Positions 35,500 to 47,287 of a stretch of DNA of 64,000 bases are shown in pieces. Location: assembly GCA_024220505.1 (NCBI GenBank), contig JAKZZE010000020.1:434001-498000 (forward strand). Reading direction: 5' to 3'. The notes under the pieces were generated by a model that was given only the letters and a program-made list of their open reading frames with translations, made no database searches and was not told the origin of the DNA. Positions within the stretch are counted from its first letter, which is position 1; each line of letters opens with the position of its first letter. The DNA is from Rhizopus arrhizus (lineage: Eukaryota > Mucoromycota > Mucoromycetes > Mucorales > Rhizopodaceae). The translations under genes and the position numbers were made by a program.

Positions 35500-36045
35500 A
35501 CAATAAAAAAGCAACATGTTTCACACAGGAACTCGAATTTAATTTACTTTGGCAATGATTAAATCGATATATATAAAAGTCTGACATCTTTTTACAATGA
35601 AACTAATTTTGATTCATTTGCATCCGTTTAACTGTAGCTCAGGCAACAAAGAAATATTTAGAAGTAAAGAAATGAAACTAATCAATAAAACTCAAAATAA
35701 GCAGATGTATTTGTGCTTTTATTTGATATAAACATGAATCACTAAATGTACAAGGCATTAACATTCTTTATTGACATTACAATGACCGTGTACATCTGAT
35801 TATTCTTTATACAATATAAAAGAGGGCATTTGTTGTTTTCTTTATTTTCAACCTTGCAGTAAAAAACCATTGTAATAAAATGCTTGTGACAATAAAAATG
35901 TATTCTTTATAGCATAAATTCATAATTGGACAAAGAAAGAAGATTTGATTACAAGTGCTGACAAGAAAAGCAAGAGCGAGATGGCATCTATATTTAAGAC
36001 GGATAACTTGCTTTCATTATAGCCTGTAATGAAATCAAGATTGGA

Positions 36046-36053
36046 TATAAAAG
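36046..36053 (+). promoter_or_regulatory. Probable TATA box of the secreted-protein gene, copy 1
   Basis: TATAAAAG lies 76 bp upstream of the start codon, followed by a C/T-rich tract, and is conserved in the inverted copy. Confidence 0.55.
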
Positions 36054-36128
36054 CAGCTGTCTTTTTTTTTCTTACTTTCTACAACATCTAACAACCACTT
36101 TCACAAAACAAAATCAAAAACGCATCAA

Positions 36129-36665
36129 ATGAACAAACTGACCTTCGTCTTGCTTTTGGCTTTCTTTTCCTTTTGTATCATTCAAGAAACTGAAGCATTA
36201 GGTATCAAGAAGCGCAGTAAATTGCCCTTTTCTGGCAAAGGTACTTATTATGATGTTGGACGTGGATCATGTGGAGAATCTGATGATGATTCTGAAATGG
36301 TTGTTGCTGTCAATGTAAATCAAATGAACAATGGTAAGAAAAAATATAAAGGAAAAAAGACAGAGAGAAAGATTATGATAGACTGATCAAGTTGAATAGG
36401 TGCAAACCCAAACATGAATCCTCATTGCAACAAGATGGTTAAAATTATAGGAACAACTGGTAATGAAATTATTGCACGTATTGTTGATACTTGTCCCACA
36501 TGCCAAGTCGATTCCTTGGATCTTTCGCCTACTGGTAAGTAAAAAAAAAAATCAGTCAGTCTCAAGTTTGAAATCTCATACGATTTATATTTTTTTTTAG
36601 TGTTTGAACAAGTCTGCGGTTATTTGGGACAAGGAACTTGTAAAATTAAATGGGGATTTATTTAA
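36129..36665 (+). CDS. Small secreted double-psi beta-barrel (RlpA/expansin-like) protein, copy 1
   Basis: Exons 36129-36333, 36400-36534 and 36601-36665 give 134 aa. Residues 1-23 are a signal peptide (MNKLTFVLLLAFFSFCII...EA). The mature part opens GKGTYYDVGRGSCGESD and continues with VVAVNVNQM, CNKMVKIIG, ARIVDTCPTCQVDSLDLSPT and QVCGYLGQGTCKIKWGF. This is the pattern of the RlpA-like/barwin-type double-psi beta-barrel found in small fungal secreted proteins. The catalytic Asp environment (DLSP) is kept. The likely location is the cell wall or medium. A second complete copy with identical exon-1 protein sits at 62,590-63,144. Confidence 0.85.
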
Positions 36666-36765
36666 AGCATAGAAAAAAGTAACATTAGATTCATTAGAAC
36701 AAATTTTAGACTAGAATTATTTTCAATAAAAATAAAGAATATGCATTGTAACTCTTTCTTTTAAG

Positions 36766-38984
36766 GATATGCCCAAAGTGTGTAGCACAATAAAAGATGG
36801 GCAGTTGCATAATAGAATTTATTTATATAACGCAAGTCAATTTTCACCCCGCTTTCATCAACAGTATTCTGCCTAGCCTTTTAATGATGAAAGCATTCAC
36901 CTTGTAACCATTGCAATCCTCGAAATTTTTACCCCAAAATTTCTCTTTGATCCAGTAAAGATTTGGAGTAAAAAGAACTGTATTTCTCAAAGAAAAAGAC
37001 ATTATTATAAAACAAAAACTATTGTCCTCTATTTACTAGAATAAATAGATAAAAAAAGACTGCACATGAGCCCATATATCGTAAATTTTTTAATTGAGGC
37101 GAAATGCGGATGATGTCTCTTTTGACTGACACGCAGTATTGTCTTGAATCAGACCACAGTAACAAAAACATAAACTGCTACGATTTCTGATGAACTACAT
37201 TGTTTACGCTGCAACTGGTTTATTCCATTTACTTTGCTTCAAAGTATTATTGATATCTTTGAAGAATTTTTAAACTGCTTGGTTGTATAATAGCAATCTT
37301 TTGGTCACAAACAATGAAACAAAAAAAGATAAAAAAGATAAAAAAGATAAATGTAGATATCTGGTTTAAATCTTATCCGTCTATGCAAGGAAAATTGTTC
37401 CAATTAAAGTAGTTTTTGTGCATATAGCATTTCTTAAAAAATGTGTCTAATTTATTCTATTGGAAACAAAAAGGGAAGTAATTAATAAAGAAATTTGGTT
37501 GTCTTTTTGATTTATAAGGACGAATCAGAACTGCCTTTATTTTTAATTATATGCTTCCTTGGCAATTTTTCTCTCTTGTTATGCATACCTTTCATTCATG
37601 ATAGTCTATTGTTTATTATAACTAGAAAATAATACAAAGAGAAAGGCGACATATTGTGCTTTTGTTCATAATACAAAAGTTAATATTTATTTATTAATTA
37701 GAAAAATACCTTATGTAATATCACGTATTTCTCCAATCCTAAAATAACCACATAGTTTTTCTATTATTCTCAGGGTAAAAGAAAAAAAGATAAGAGACAA
37801 ATCTCAGATAAAATTAAGTTTGAGTAACAACGATAAACTTTTCTCTAACCAGAGAGGGAGAGAAACAGGAATATCCTTAGTGCTGTAGATAAATAAAATA
37901 AAGACCCGAACTTGATGTTAGCTTTATCATGTAATTAATACAGGGTTTACCTTATCTTATATAAATAATTTTTATCTTTACTTTTTTTGTACTTGCAAAA
38001 AGAGATGTGAAAAAAACTACCCTGATTTCCTTTTATATCATGGTTTCAGATCCTTTCGTTTCCAAGACATTTTTGTCTCTCGCTTTTTTAATAGAGCAGT
38101 AATAAAGTCAAGGTATAAAAAACAAGGGGTGCATTCTTTATTGTCATCATAATTCTAGACCATCCTTCGTATACGATTCTTATTAAACCTTCCCTTCATA
38201 TGAATATAAAAATTAAAAACTCCACTGATAGATACCCGATGTTTCCATAGAAGCAAAGTGTTGCTAGTAACAACAGAAAAAGGAGTACATCGTAAAAGCT
38301 ACTTTTATTATAACGTATCTTTTCTTTATAATAATTTTTTTTAATGAAAAAATGAAAATCAGATTAAACAAAAGGCTGATATCTTTCTTCAGCGTACGTG
38401 AGAATTCTTCTCCTTAGTTTATCTTCCCACCTTTTTTTTATTAGTTCGTTTTTGTACTACCTTTCTATTATGGTTTCACTTGGTTGTACCACACTAGAAT
38501 CGGTTGATGTGTGAAAGTTTATCTTTGTAAATGTTCATTTTAGGGAATATAGAAATGGTCATGTGAGAAAAACATACATTTCTGTCATAACTTATTAAAT
38601 TAAGGGTTCTTTGTATAACAAATATCCTTTTGCTTTTTTATTGATGACAGCAAAATAAAATATAATAACCGGAGTTTTATTAAAGTAGGACGTTATTATT
38701 TATTTGGTAAAAAATTCATTCAGAGGTCATCAGCACAAAAACCAATCCTTCAAACGTTATTTGGAAATTGGCTCCTTTCTGAACCAGTTAAAAAGCTTCG
38801 TTTCTTTTCGGGGATTTTGGCGGGTACAACAACTTCCCGTCACACAGGTATTTTTATTGAACACAAAAAAAAAAGATTTTCGTGTTAATATAAAAAGGAC
38901 AATAGATTTTTTTTTTTATATTCATTCCAACTTTACTCTTTTTCTTAATCAATTCATTTCCCCTCTTTTTGTTTTCTTGTTTAA
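36766..38984. other. 2.2 kb intergenic region
   Basis: AT-rich. A short tandem array of GATAAAAAA units lies at about 37,325-37,350. No coding potential or RNA gene seen. The right end is the promoter of permease copy 2. Confidence 0.5.
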
Positions 38985-40301
38985 ATGACTAAAGACAATT
39001 ATACTCCTTCCGTAGCCAGTTCTGATAAAGTCAGTAAAGTTGAGCAAACGGCCATTGATCATGTTGAAGATGATCGTGCCTCTAGCATCAATGAGTTTGG
39101 CCATGGTGATGGTAGTTTCTTTACTGCTTACTTTAATGTTGTATGTGTTGTTGCTGGTACTGGTACTCTAGGTCTTCCCAAGGCCTTTGCTGAAGGTGGT
39201 TGGCTTGGTATTCTGATCTTGATCTTGGCATACGCTATGTCTGTCTATTCTGGTATTGTTCTCATTCGTTGTTTATACCATAAGCCTGGTAAGCGTCTCC
39301 ATGACTTCAAAGCTATTGGTACTGCCGCCTTTGGTTGGGCTGGATACATTATTGCCTCTGTCCTTCATTTGCTCAATTTGTTTGGTTGTCCCGCTCTTTA
39401 CATTGTCTTGGCTTCTAATAATATGACTTACCTCTTGAAGGGCACAGCTGGTGAATTGAACTACAAGCTCTGGGCTATCATCTGGGGTGTTTTCTTACTC
39501 ATTCCTTCCCTGATCATGAAGACCTTGAAGGAAGTGACTAGTATCGCTGCTATCGGTGCCGTCTGTACCATGATGGCTGTCTTTGTTGTCCTTATCCAAG
39601 GTCCCATGTTCCGTAACTCACACCCTGAAATCGCTATTGAACATGACTCTGTTATTTGGACTGGTTTCCCTATGTCCCTCTCCACTATTGCTTTCTCCTT
39701 TGGTGGTAACAACACATACCCTCATGCCGAACATGCCTTGAAGAAACCTCACCAATGGAAGTGGGCCGTTACTACTGGTCTCAGTACATGTGTCGCCCTT
39801 TATTTCTTGACTGCTGTTCCTGGTTATTGGTCCTTTGGTACTACGACACAATCTCCCATCTACAACTCTCTTCCTGACGGTGCCGGAAAAATGCTTTCGA
39901 TGATCGTCATGACCATTCACGTCATCTTGGCCATTCCCATTTACAGTACTTCCTTTTCTCTTGAATTTGAAAAATTCATCAACTGTACCGAGGAAAGATA
40001 TGGTAAATTTGGTGCTTGGGTTGGTCGTGCCATCATCCGTTCCTGTACCATGGTGATCCTTGTCATCTTGGCCTGCTTTATTCCCTACTTTGATGACTTT
40101 ATGGGTTTGATTGGTGCTCTTGCCAACTGTGGTCTTGTCTTTTTGTTACCCATCTTGTGCTATTTGAAGCTCACTGGTGTTCGAAACAAGCCTTGGTATG
40201 AATTGGCCTTTTGTGCCTTAACTCTCTTGTTGGGTATCGTCGGTTGTGTGTTTGGTACTATTGATGCCATCAAATCTTTGATCGCAGATTTCAAGGCCTA
40301 A
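38985..40301 (+). CDS. Amino acid/auxin permease (AAAP) family transporter, copy 2
   Basis: Intronless, 438 aa, start MTKDNYTPSV. The N-terminal 40 residues differ from the copy at 939-2,252. From FGHGDGSFFTAYFNVVCVVA to the end only some 20 residues differ, mainly conservative exchanges in membrane helices such as V/F or I/L. Most differences at DNA level are at third positions. Same fold: about 11 membrane segments with the TM1 glycine break (GTGTLGLPKA). The two genes lie 37 kb apart in opposite orientation, and are either a dispersed duplicate pair or partners in gene conversion. An upstream frame at 38,704-38,988 is not part of the gene. Confidence 0.92.
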   Translation: MTKDNYTPSVASSDKVSKVEQTAIDHVEDDRASSINEFGHGDGSFFTAYFNVVCVVAGTGTLGLPKAFAEGGWLGILILILAYAMSVYSGIVLIRCLYHKPGKRLHDFKAIGTAAFGWAGYIIASVLHLLNLFGCPALYIVLASNNMTYLLKGTAGELNYKLWAIIWGVFLLIPSLIMKTLKEVTSIAAIGAVCTMMAVFVVLIQGPMFRNSHPEIAIEHDSVIWTGFPMSLSTIAFSFGGNNTYPHAEHALKKPHQWKWAVTTGLSTCVALYFLTAVPGYWSFGTTTQSPIYNSLPDGAGKMLSMIVMTIHVILAIPIYSTSFSLEFEKFINCTEERYGKFGAWVGRAIIRSCTMVILVILACFIPYFDDFMGLIGALANCGLVFLLPILCYLKLTGVRNKPWYELAFCALTLLLGIVGCVFGTIDAIKSLIADFKA

Positions 40302-41746
40302 AAAAAGTAGCAAAACCTGGTGTATACTACTTGCTGTACATAGAAACATAAACTCAAAACAAAAAATGGATTCCTTATTTTATTACCTTTTTCTTTCTAA
40401 TCTTTTTTATTGTATGTATATATTTATCCCAATCCTTTTTATTCAATTAATAAATGAATTTTTTTCTTAATTACTGTCTCTTTTATTTTTACTTTATATA
40501 TGTATCTGCGAAACATATACAAATTTATAAAATTGGAAATGTAGTGCCTTGATAAAGTTAAGAACATCGTGTAGTATAAATTGCCCTGCACAATTTTTTT
40601 TGAAGTTTTTTTTATGAAAAAAAGAAGTAGAATATAAGCTGGTTTTGTTTCGAAAAAGGCCAAGTTTGCTTTTATTACTTTGTTCTTTTGAAAAAGTTTT
40701 TATATGGAGTTTTACCTAAGATGTTTTCATTGCTTACTATTGTTACGCCTCAACACGAATGGCCGTCTCCTTTATTGGCATTCAAAGATCTGTGCAGTTA
40801 GCTCTCACGCTAAAGTTACCATTAAATGCAACACTGTCCTCTCAGATGGTTTTAACTTTATGTATCTTTACTTTTTTTCTTCTTCTTTTTTTTTGGCAAT
40901 AATATACTGAACTTGCAAAAAAAAAAAAAAAAAATCCCGCATTAATGAATGAAGACGCCATGGAAATTATTGATGTTAGTGAAAAATGCATAGTACTACC
41001 AACTATTGACCAAGAGGATGGGTACAGCAAAAGAAGAAGTGAATGATTGCCACATGAATCAAAACGGATGAATGTCGTGTCGTATTTGGCATATTTGAAT
41101 AAAAGAGGAACATTTTAAGTACTTATGGTTGTAGTGTCTCAATGCTTGCAATACACTTTTTTTAATACTGTTTCTCAATTGTTGGTCTTTTGGTAGTGAT
41201 TTAGACTATCATATCTATATCTCTCGGACTGTTCTGACAAGATATTTTATTTTCATGGTTGGAGTAACTGTTTATATTTATTATATTGCTTTCGCCCTAT
41301 TGAGTTTGAAAAAGCTTGATAAATGCAATGCTTAGGCCAAGCATACTAACCTTCATACAGTAAAAATAGGTATTTTATTTATGTTGGTTTACTTTTGAAC
41401 CTAGTGACTTGAAAAGATCTACTTGTATATATAATAAATATTGATATGAATTAGCGTCCTATAGCCATCCTTTTTCTTTGCCTTGTATGTTATATGTTTG
41501 GTACTATTGACACTGCTGATTCTTTAGATAAAATACAGAGTTTTTCCATGAAATAATGAGCTTATATCCATCTTTTTAAACAAAAGCTTTCTTATGAATC
41601 ACCCAAAAAGTTATATTTATTGTTTGTTTATGCCAGTGGTTGTTGCAGGTTTTTGAAATACGCGCTTTGATAATTTGACAGGAATTAAAAAAGTTGTCAA
41701 GGTTCTTGTTTATTTTATTTTGTTTTTAGTGCGATTCAAATAACTA
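40302..41746. other. Intergenic
   Basis: 3' flank of permease copy 2 and promoter of the helicase. No gene seen. The small frame at 40,704-40,910 has no motif and no start context. Confidence 0.5.
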
Positions 41747-44700
41747 ATGGCAAAAAAGAAAATTAAAGCAGCTTCTAATCGTGGTTATGCCACTTCTTCA
41801 GCTCCCTCTAAAAAGGTGGAAGAAAAACAGCCCAAGAAGGAAGAAGAGATCATCAAGCCAACAAAACAACCTAAAGATCGTCAAGTGGATCTAAAGAAGG
41901 AAGAGGAAAAAAAAGACATTCTACAGCTCGTTCAAAAATACCAATCCTTGCACGAATCTAAAGCAGATGCCATACTTGATCGATTGACCAATGACGCTGG
42001 CAGTGGATCGAATGCACGCAAGGTCCGGCCATTTCGACTTCGCTCAGAACTAGAACGAGAACTTGTCTCAATTATTAAACAGAGACAAAATAACTTGCCT
42101 GGTAAGAAAGGTACATAGGTAATCTTTTTACGGAAGGCAACTTACATATTTTATTAGAGTCTCAATTAATTTCAAATGAAAATGAGAGAGACAAAACGGT
42201 TGAACAGCTGGATGTTTTATACAGAGTCTTGATCAAACTTGGATTTAGTGATGAAGATGTTTTGTCATCATTCAAAACAACTTTATCGAAATCAATTGAT
42301 GATCATTTGGATTGGGTAGAGAGAATTAGAACCTTACTTTGTCACAATTTGCTTATTTTTTTCTTTTTATTTATAGCTGTGTATAAACGTTCCTTATGAT
42401 AGACTGCCAGTTGGATTCTTTGACAAGTATTTTAATGAAGATGGTATAATCAAATGTATTTTAGTAACTAACTAACATTCTTTTCCAAATTAGATCAGGA
42501 TGAACAGGTTACCTTGATCCATAACGCAAATAAAAAAGATACAAGCAATTTCAGATCAGATCAGAAGGAAAAAGAAGAAGAGGAATTGGTTCTATTGAAG
42601 AATAAGGAGGATGAGTCCTTAGGTGACATCAAATCCCACATCTTAAAGGCTGCAGAAAGATACGAGGTAAAAAAGGAATCCAAATATAAAAAAGAGGGTA
42701 GAAATGGTTGAAATCTAACACTTGGGTATATTTACAGAGTGTGCAAGAAAAAGAGGATGTAAATGAAAGACACGCAAAATTAAGGGTTTACTTACAAGAG
42801 CTTGAAAACCTTTTACCTTCCAACAAGAAAAACAAAAAGAAACAAAAGGAGGAATCCCTTTCTGAGGAACAAACAAAGTCTACCGAGAAAGAGATTACAC
42901 GTATAAAGGCTGATATACATAACTTGGAGGCTGACTGGGAATATGATAAGAGAACAGCGCAGGAGTTATTTATAAAACAGCTCGAGATAGCGACAGAGGA
43001 AAAAAGAAAAAAGTTACAGGAAGATATTGAAAAGAGAAAGATAGAGCAAGAAAAACAAAGATGGGCTTTGGAAGAAAAATCAGAGACAAGCGAGATGGAG
43101 AATGATGATGAGGATGGCATGTTTGGTGGTTTAATGATGGCAGAAGAGGAGATGGATTCTGCATGTAACAGTACTCCTAGTAATACTGTTACCAGCTGGA
43201 CAGTAATCGACTTAACTACGGAAAAGTCATGGAAGGGAATGTATCCAAAGGAGTTCTTGGCCGAGTATTGTAAGAAACATGGTCTCGGAAATCAAAAGTT
43301 TCAATCAAAAGAGGTCAGCTCTGGTATGTGGCGATCGACTTTGCAAATAGCCAATGGCAAGCAATTCAATTCGTTCTTGAAGTATGAATCACCTGAAGGT
43401 GTTGTTACCACTGCTCGTCTATCATCTGAAAACTTCACAGCCGTAAGATCAAAAAGAATCCGTCGGTTATATGCTATTGTTATTTATGTTTTTCTGTATA
43501 CGTAGACCTTTGCTTTATTTGATCTCGACTCATCTTTATCTGTGTATAAAGCTATGCCCAAGCCGTACAGGGACTTATGGATAGAGTGGCTGGAAGAAAA
43601 GGTAAGTAGGTTGCAGATCGTATCTGTATGTTTATCGTGCTTTGTATATTTAGAAATTAAAAGAAGAATATCCTCGGCTTGAGATGGATAAGCAAAGGTT
43701 GACCCTTCTAACAGAATTGGTGAATAAATCGACTGAAAATGCAGGAAAAAACGACAACGTAGGGTTTTATGCTTTTCCTAAACTATTAATAATAACTTTT
43801 TTCGTTTTTTAGCTTAAAGATAGCCCTGAAACATTTGAAACAAAACCTAATGAAAGCTCTACGGACTCATTCAACAAGCAAATTTCTAAGCGAAAGAAAG
43901 CTTTCAATTCATCTCAAGAAAGATTCAAGAAGCGCCTTAATTCTAAAGATTATATGTCTATGAAGGTAGAGTGGATAAAAGATAATAAACAAAAAAGTTA
44001 AATTAAAGTGCGTCATGTATTTAGGAGAAGAGAGGCGACTTGCCTATCGCTGCATATAGAAAAGACATATTAGAATTAGTAAAGAAAAATCAAGTCTTAA
44101 TTATTTCAGGTGAAACAGGATGGTAAATTGAAAAACAGTAGTTTATGAAAGGACAAATGATTTATGCTAATTATGAATATACAGTGGTAAAAGTACTCAA
44201 GTGCCTCAGTTTTTGGCTGAGGATCTCTTAATGGGATCTTCAAATGGTCTTGTTATTTGTACCCAGGTATATACACAAATTCTTATAAATATTGCTTACG
44301 CTAACATTATAAAAAGCCTCGACGTATCTCAGCCATGTCAATCGCAAGTAGAGTATCTATTGAGATGGGTGACTCACCCAAAGCTGTTGGCTCCAGAGAT
44401 GCATTAGTTGGGTATCAAATCAGATTAGAAAGCAAAATATCCGATGAAAACGTATTGTTGTACTGTACTACTGTAAGTTTTTTCTTCTTTTTTATCAGTC
44501 ATGCAGCTCTAAAATAAATATTGATTTTTAGGGTATTCTTTTACAACGGCTCCAAAGTGACTTATCTTTGCAGGGAGTGAGTCATGTGATTATTGATGAA
44601 GTACATGAACGTACAATTGAAAGCGATTTTTTGCTGATTATGCTCAAAAAATTATGTCAATTACGTCCTGATCTCAAGTAAGGATCATACATACATGTAT

Positions 44701-47287
44701 AACGCTGCATCCATATGAATACGTTCTTGTTTAGGATCATTTTGATGAGTGCAACTGTCGAAGCTAGACGTTTTCAAGAATATTTTGACAATGCTCCAAC
44801 TATAGCTGTACCAGGAAGAACATATCCTGTTCAAGTACAATTTCTTGAAGATGTTGTAGAAGCAACTGGTATACTTGTGCGCTATACTTTCATGCAGTAT
44901 ATCTTATTATTTTAAATAGGTTATGTACTAGAAGAAGACTCACCATTTGCTGTAAGAAAGTCTAGGGTGGAGATAGGCAAGTTCTTTATATAAAAAACAT
45001 AATGTCCCTTTCCTTTTTTTTAACATGTATCGAAAAATAGAAAAAGGAAACGTTAATATATCTGGTCGAGGCGGTTCACAAAAGCGTCTTCAATATGAAA
45101 TATTTAAAGAGGAATCAGACGACGATGATATCTACAATACAAGAAACGATTCCAAGCTTACTATATCCAATAATGAAGAAACTGTGAACATCAATGGGAG
45201 TGATAATGAAGATGAGAGCGAGTACAGTAGGCAAACACGAAAAATGATTAAGAGAATGGACGATAAAAAGATAAACTATGACTTAATCCTTCAATTACTC
45301 GAACACATTTGTATACAAAAACCAGCTGATGAAAACAGCACGGACAAAAAGGAAACAGCGATTCCTTCCGCAGGCGCAATTCTTGTATTTTTACCCGGTA
45401 TGAATGAGATCCGAGCACTTTATGATTTGGTTTCTAGCCACAACATATTTGGAAAGACTGAAAAGTTTTTGCTGATCCCCCTTCACTCTACTCTTTCCTC
45501 TGACCATCAAGAAAAAGCATTCGAGGTTCCACCGGAAGGCGTCCGAAAAATAGTGTTCTCAACCAATATTGCTGAGACAGGTGTCACCATTAGCGATGTC
45601 ACAGTCGTTATTGATACAGGCATGGCTAGAACAATTAAGTATGTTATCTGATGCAAAAAAAAAAGAAAAAAATTAACTTTTTGTGGACAGTTATGATGAT
45701 AAAAGAAGGGTTTCAAGACTATTACAAAAGTATGTGGCAAAAGCCAATGCTAAACAAAGACGTGGTCGTGCTGGTAGAGTACAAGAAGGTATTTGCTTTC
45801 ATTTATTCACAAAGCAACGCTTTGAACAAGTAAGTTTCATATATTTTTTTGCTGAAAAAAAAAAGCTCCAGAAATTCTAAATGAGAATACAAAAGATGCC
45901 AGATTATGAGATGCCTGAAATCCTTCGTTTGCCACTTGAAGAATTATGCTTACGTATTAAGGTCTATAATCTTGGTTCGATTATTGATGTGCTTGGCAGT
46001 GCTCTCGATGCACCTTCAGTTAAAGTAATTAAAAATGCTATTTCCAGACTACGTGAAGTAAGAAAAATGCACATCAGAATTGTCTTTTTTTTTAAATCTT
46101 TTTTTGTTTCTGTTAGATACATGCACTCAATGCCGATGAAAGCCTTACCCCACTTGGTGCACATTTGGTGAATTTACCAGTGGATATTCACATTGGAAAA
46201 ATGATTTTATTTGGTGCTATTTTCCGTTGTCTAGACCCTATATTGACCATTGCAGCAGCATTAAGTTTCAAGAGTCCATTTGTTAGGCCATTCGGCAAAG
46301 AAGATGAAGCTGATAGAGCAAGGGCAAGATTTGAATGCAGTATGTTTCTTTTCTTTTATCCAAGAGTATTTGCTACTGATAATTAACACTCTTTTGTTAG
46401 ATAATTCTGACTTTTTAACTGTCTATCAAGCTTATGAGGTATGGCGCGATGAACTGATGTCTGTCAGAGGGAAGCCCGGGTGGATTCGTAAAATGCACGA
46501 ATTCTGCAAAGAGAATTATTTGAGTCATCAGAACCTAGAGACAATTGAAGAAATGAAGCGACAGTTTTTAGGACTATTGATTAGTATTGGCTTTGTGAAG
46601 ACCGATGATTTGGATACCTCTATCAATCGATATGATGTTAAACGCTCCATTCGATTATGTCATGTCCCACCTGCGTATGACAAGTACAGAGATTTCCCAT
46701 CAGTTATCAATGCGGCACTCACTGCTGGTCTATATCCCAAAGTAGCAGAATATGTACGTGAAACGGATACGATGGCAAACCGTTTAATGGAACTCAAATT
46801 TCATCCCTCCTCTGCTCTCTTCCGTCATGAAAAAAAGTTGCATTCAGAGTTCTTTGTGTATAATGCTCTTGTGGCCACTGGTAATGATTATCAAAAGGAC
46901 AAAGCTGTTGTTTGGGAAGCTGCCTCCATTGAACCTGCAATACTCATGCTGCTCTCTACAAATATTGAGATCAATGTAAGTACCAGAGTTGTGATAAGCT
47001 TCTGAATCTTTTAATAATGCATCTATGTTAGCATAAACAAAGAAGAATGGTTATAGACGGCTGGCTATCTTTTGATTGTTTTGCAAGAACAGCAGCAATA
47101 TTAAAATTCTTTAGACATGAAGTGGTACAAAAAAGATTGCTAAAGTATTGCTATTCTTTTTATTAACATGTACATTTTGTAGAATAACTGGTTTGCGGAA
47201 AAGATGAAAGAACCCAAGGTTGACTTGACTGCTTACAATCAAGAAATACTGGATGCTTTGGTAAACATGCTGGAATCCTTCTTTTAA
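41747..47287 (+). CDS. DEAH-box RNA helicase, DHX29-like
   Basis: Multi-exon gene of roughly 1,400 residues. A Lys-rich N-terminus ([14 protein letters not shown]) precedes a UBA/DHX29-type segment ([16 protein letters not shown]... and [16 protein letters not shown]). A coiled coil follows. Helicase motifs: [19 protein letters not shown] then GETGCGKST across an intron near 44,123-44,166; [21 protein letters not shown] (DEVH); [54 protein letters not shown]. The helicase-associated and OB-fold regions follow, ending [20 protein letters not shown] and [15 protein letters not shown]29 helps 43S complexes scan structured leaders. Yeast lacks it but many other fungi have it. Not every exon edge was fixed. 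The stop overlaps that of the convergent gene. Confidence 0.88.

Larger units (their letters stand above)
35500..36765. repeat. Inverted segmental duplication, copy 1 (partner 62,490-63,775)
   Basis: About 1.27 kb containing a complete gene with some 600 bp of promoter and 100 bp of 3' flank. The reverse complement recurs at 62,490-63,775. Stretches of hundreds of bases differ at only isolated positions. Edges: homology begins at ACAATAAAAAAGCAAC and ends after CTTTCTTTTAAG. Confidence 0.9.
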
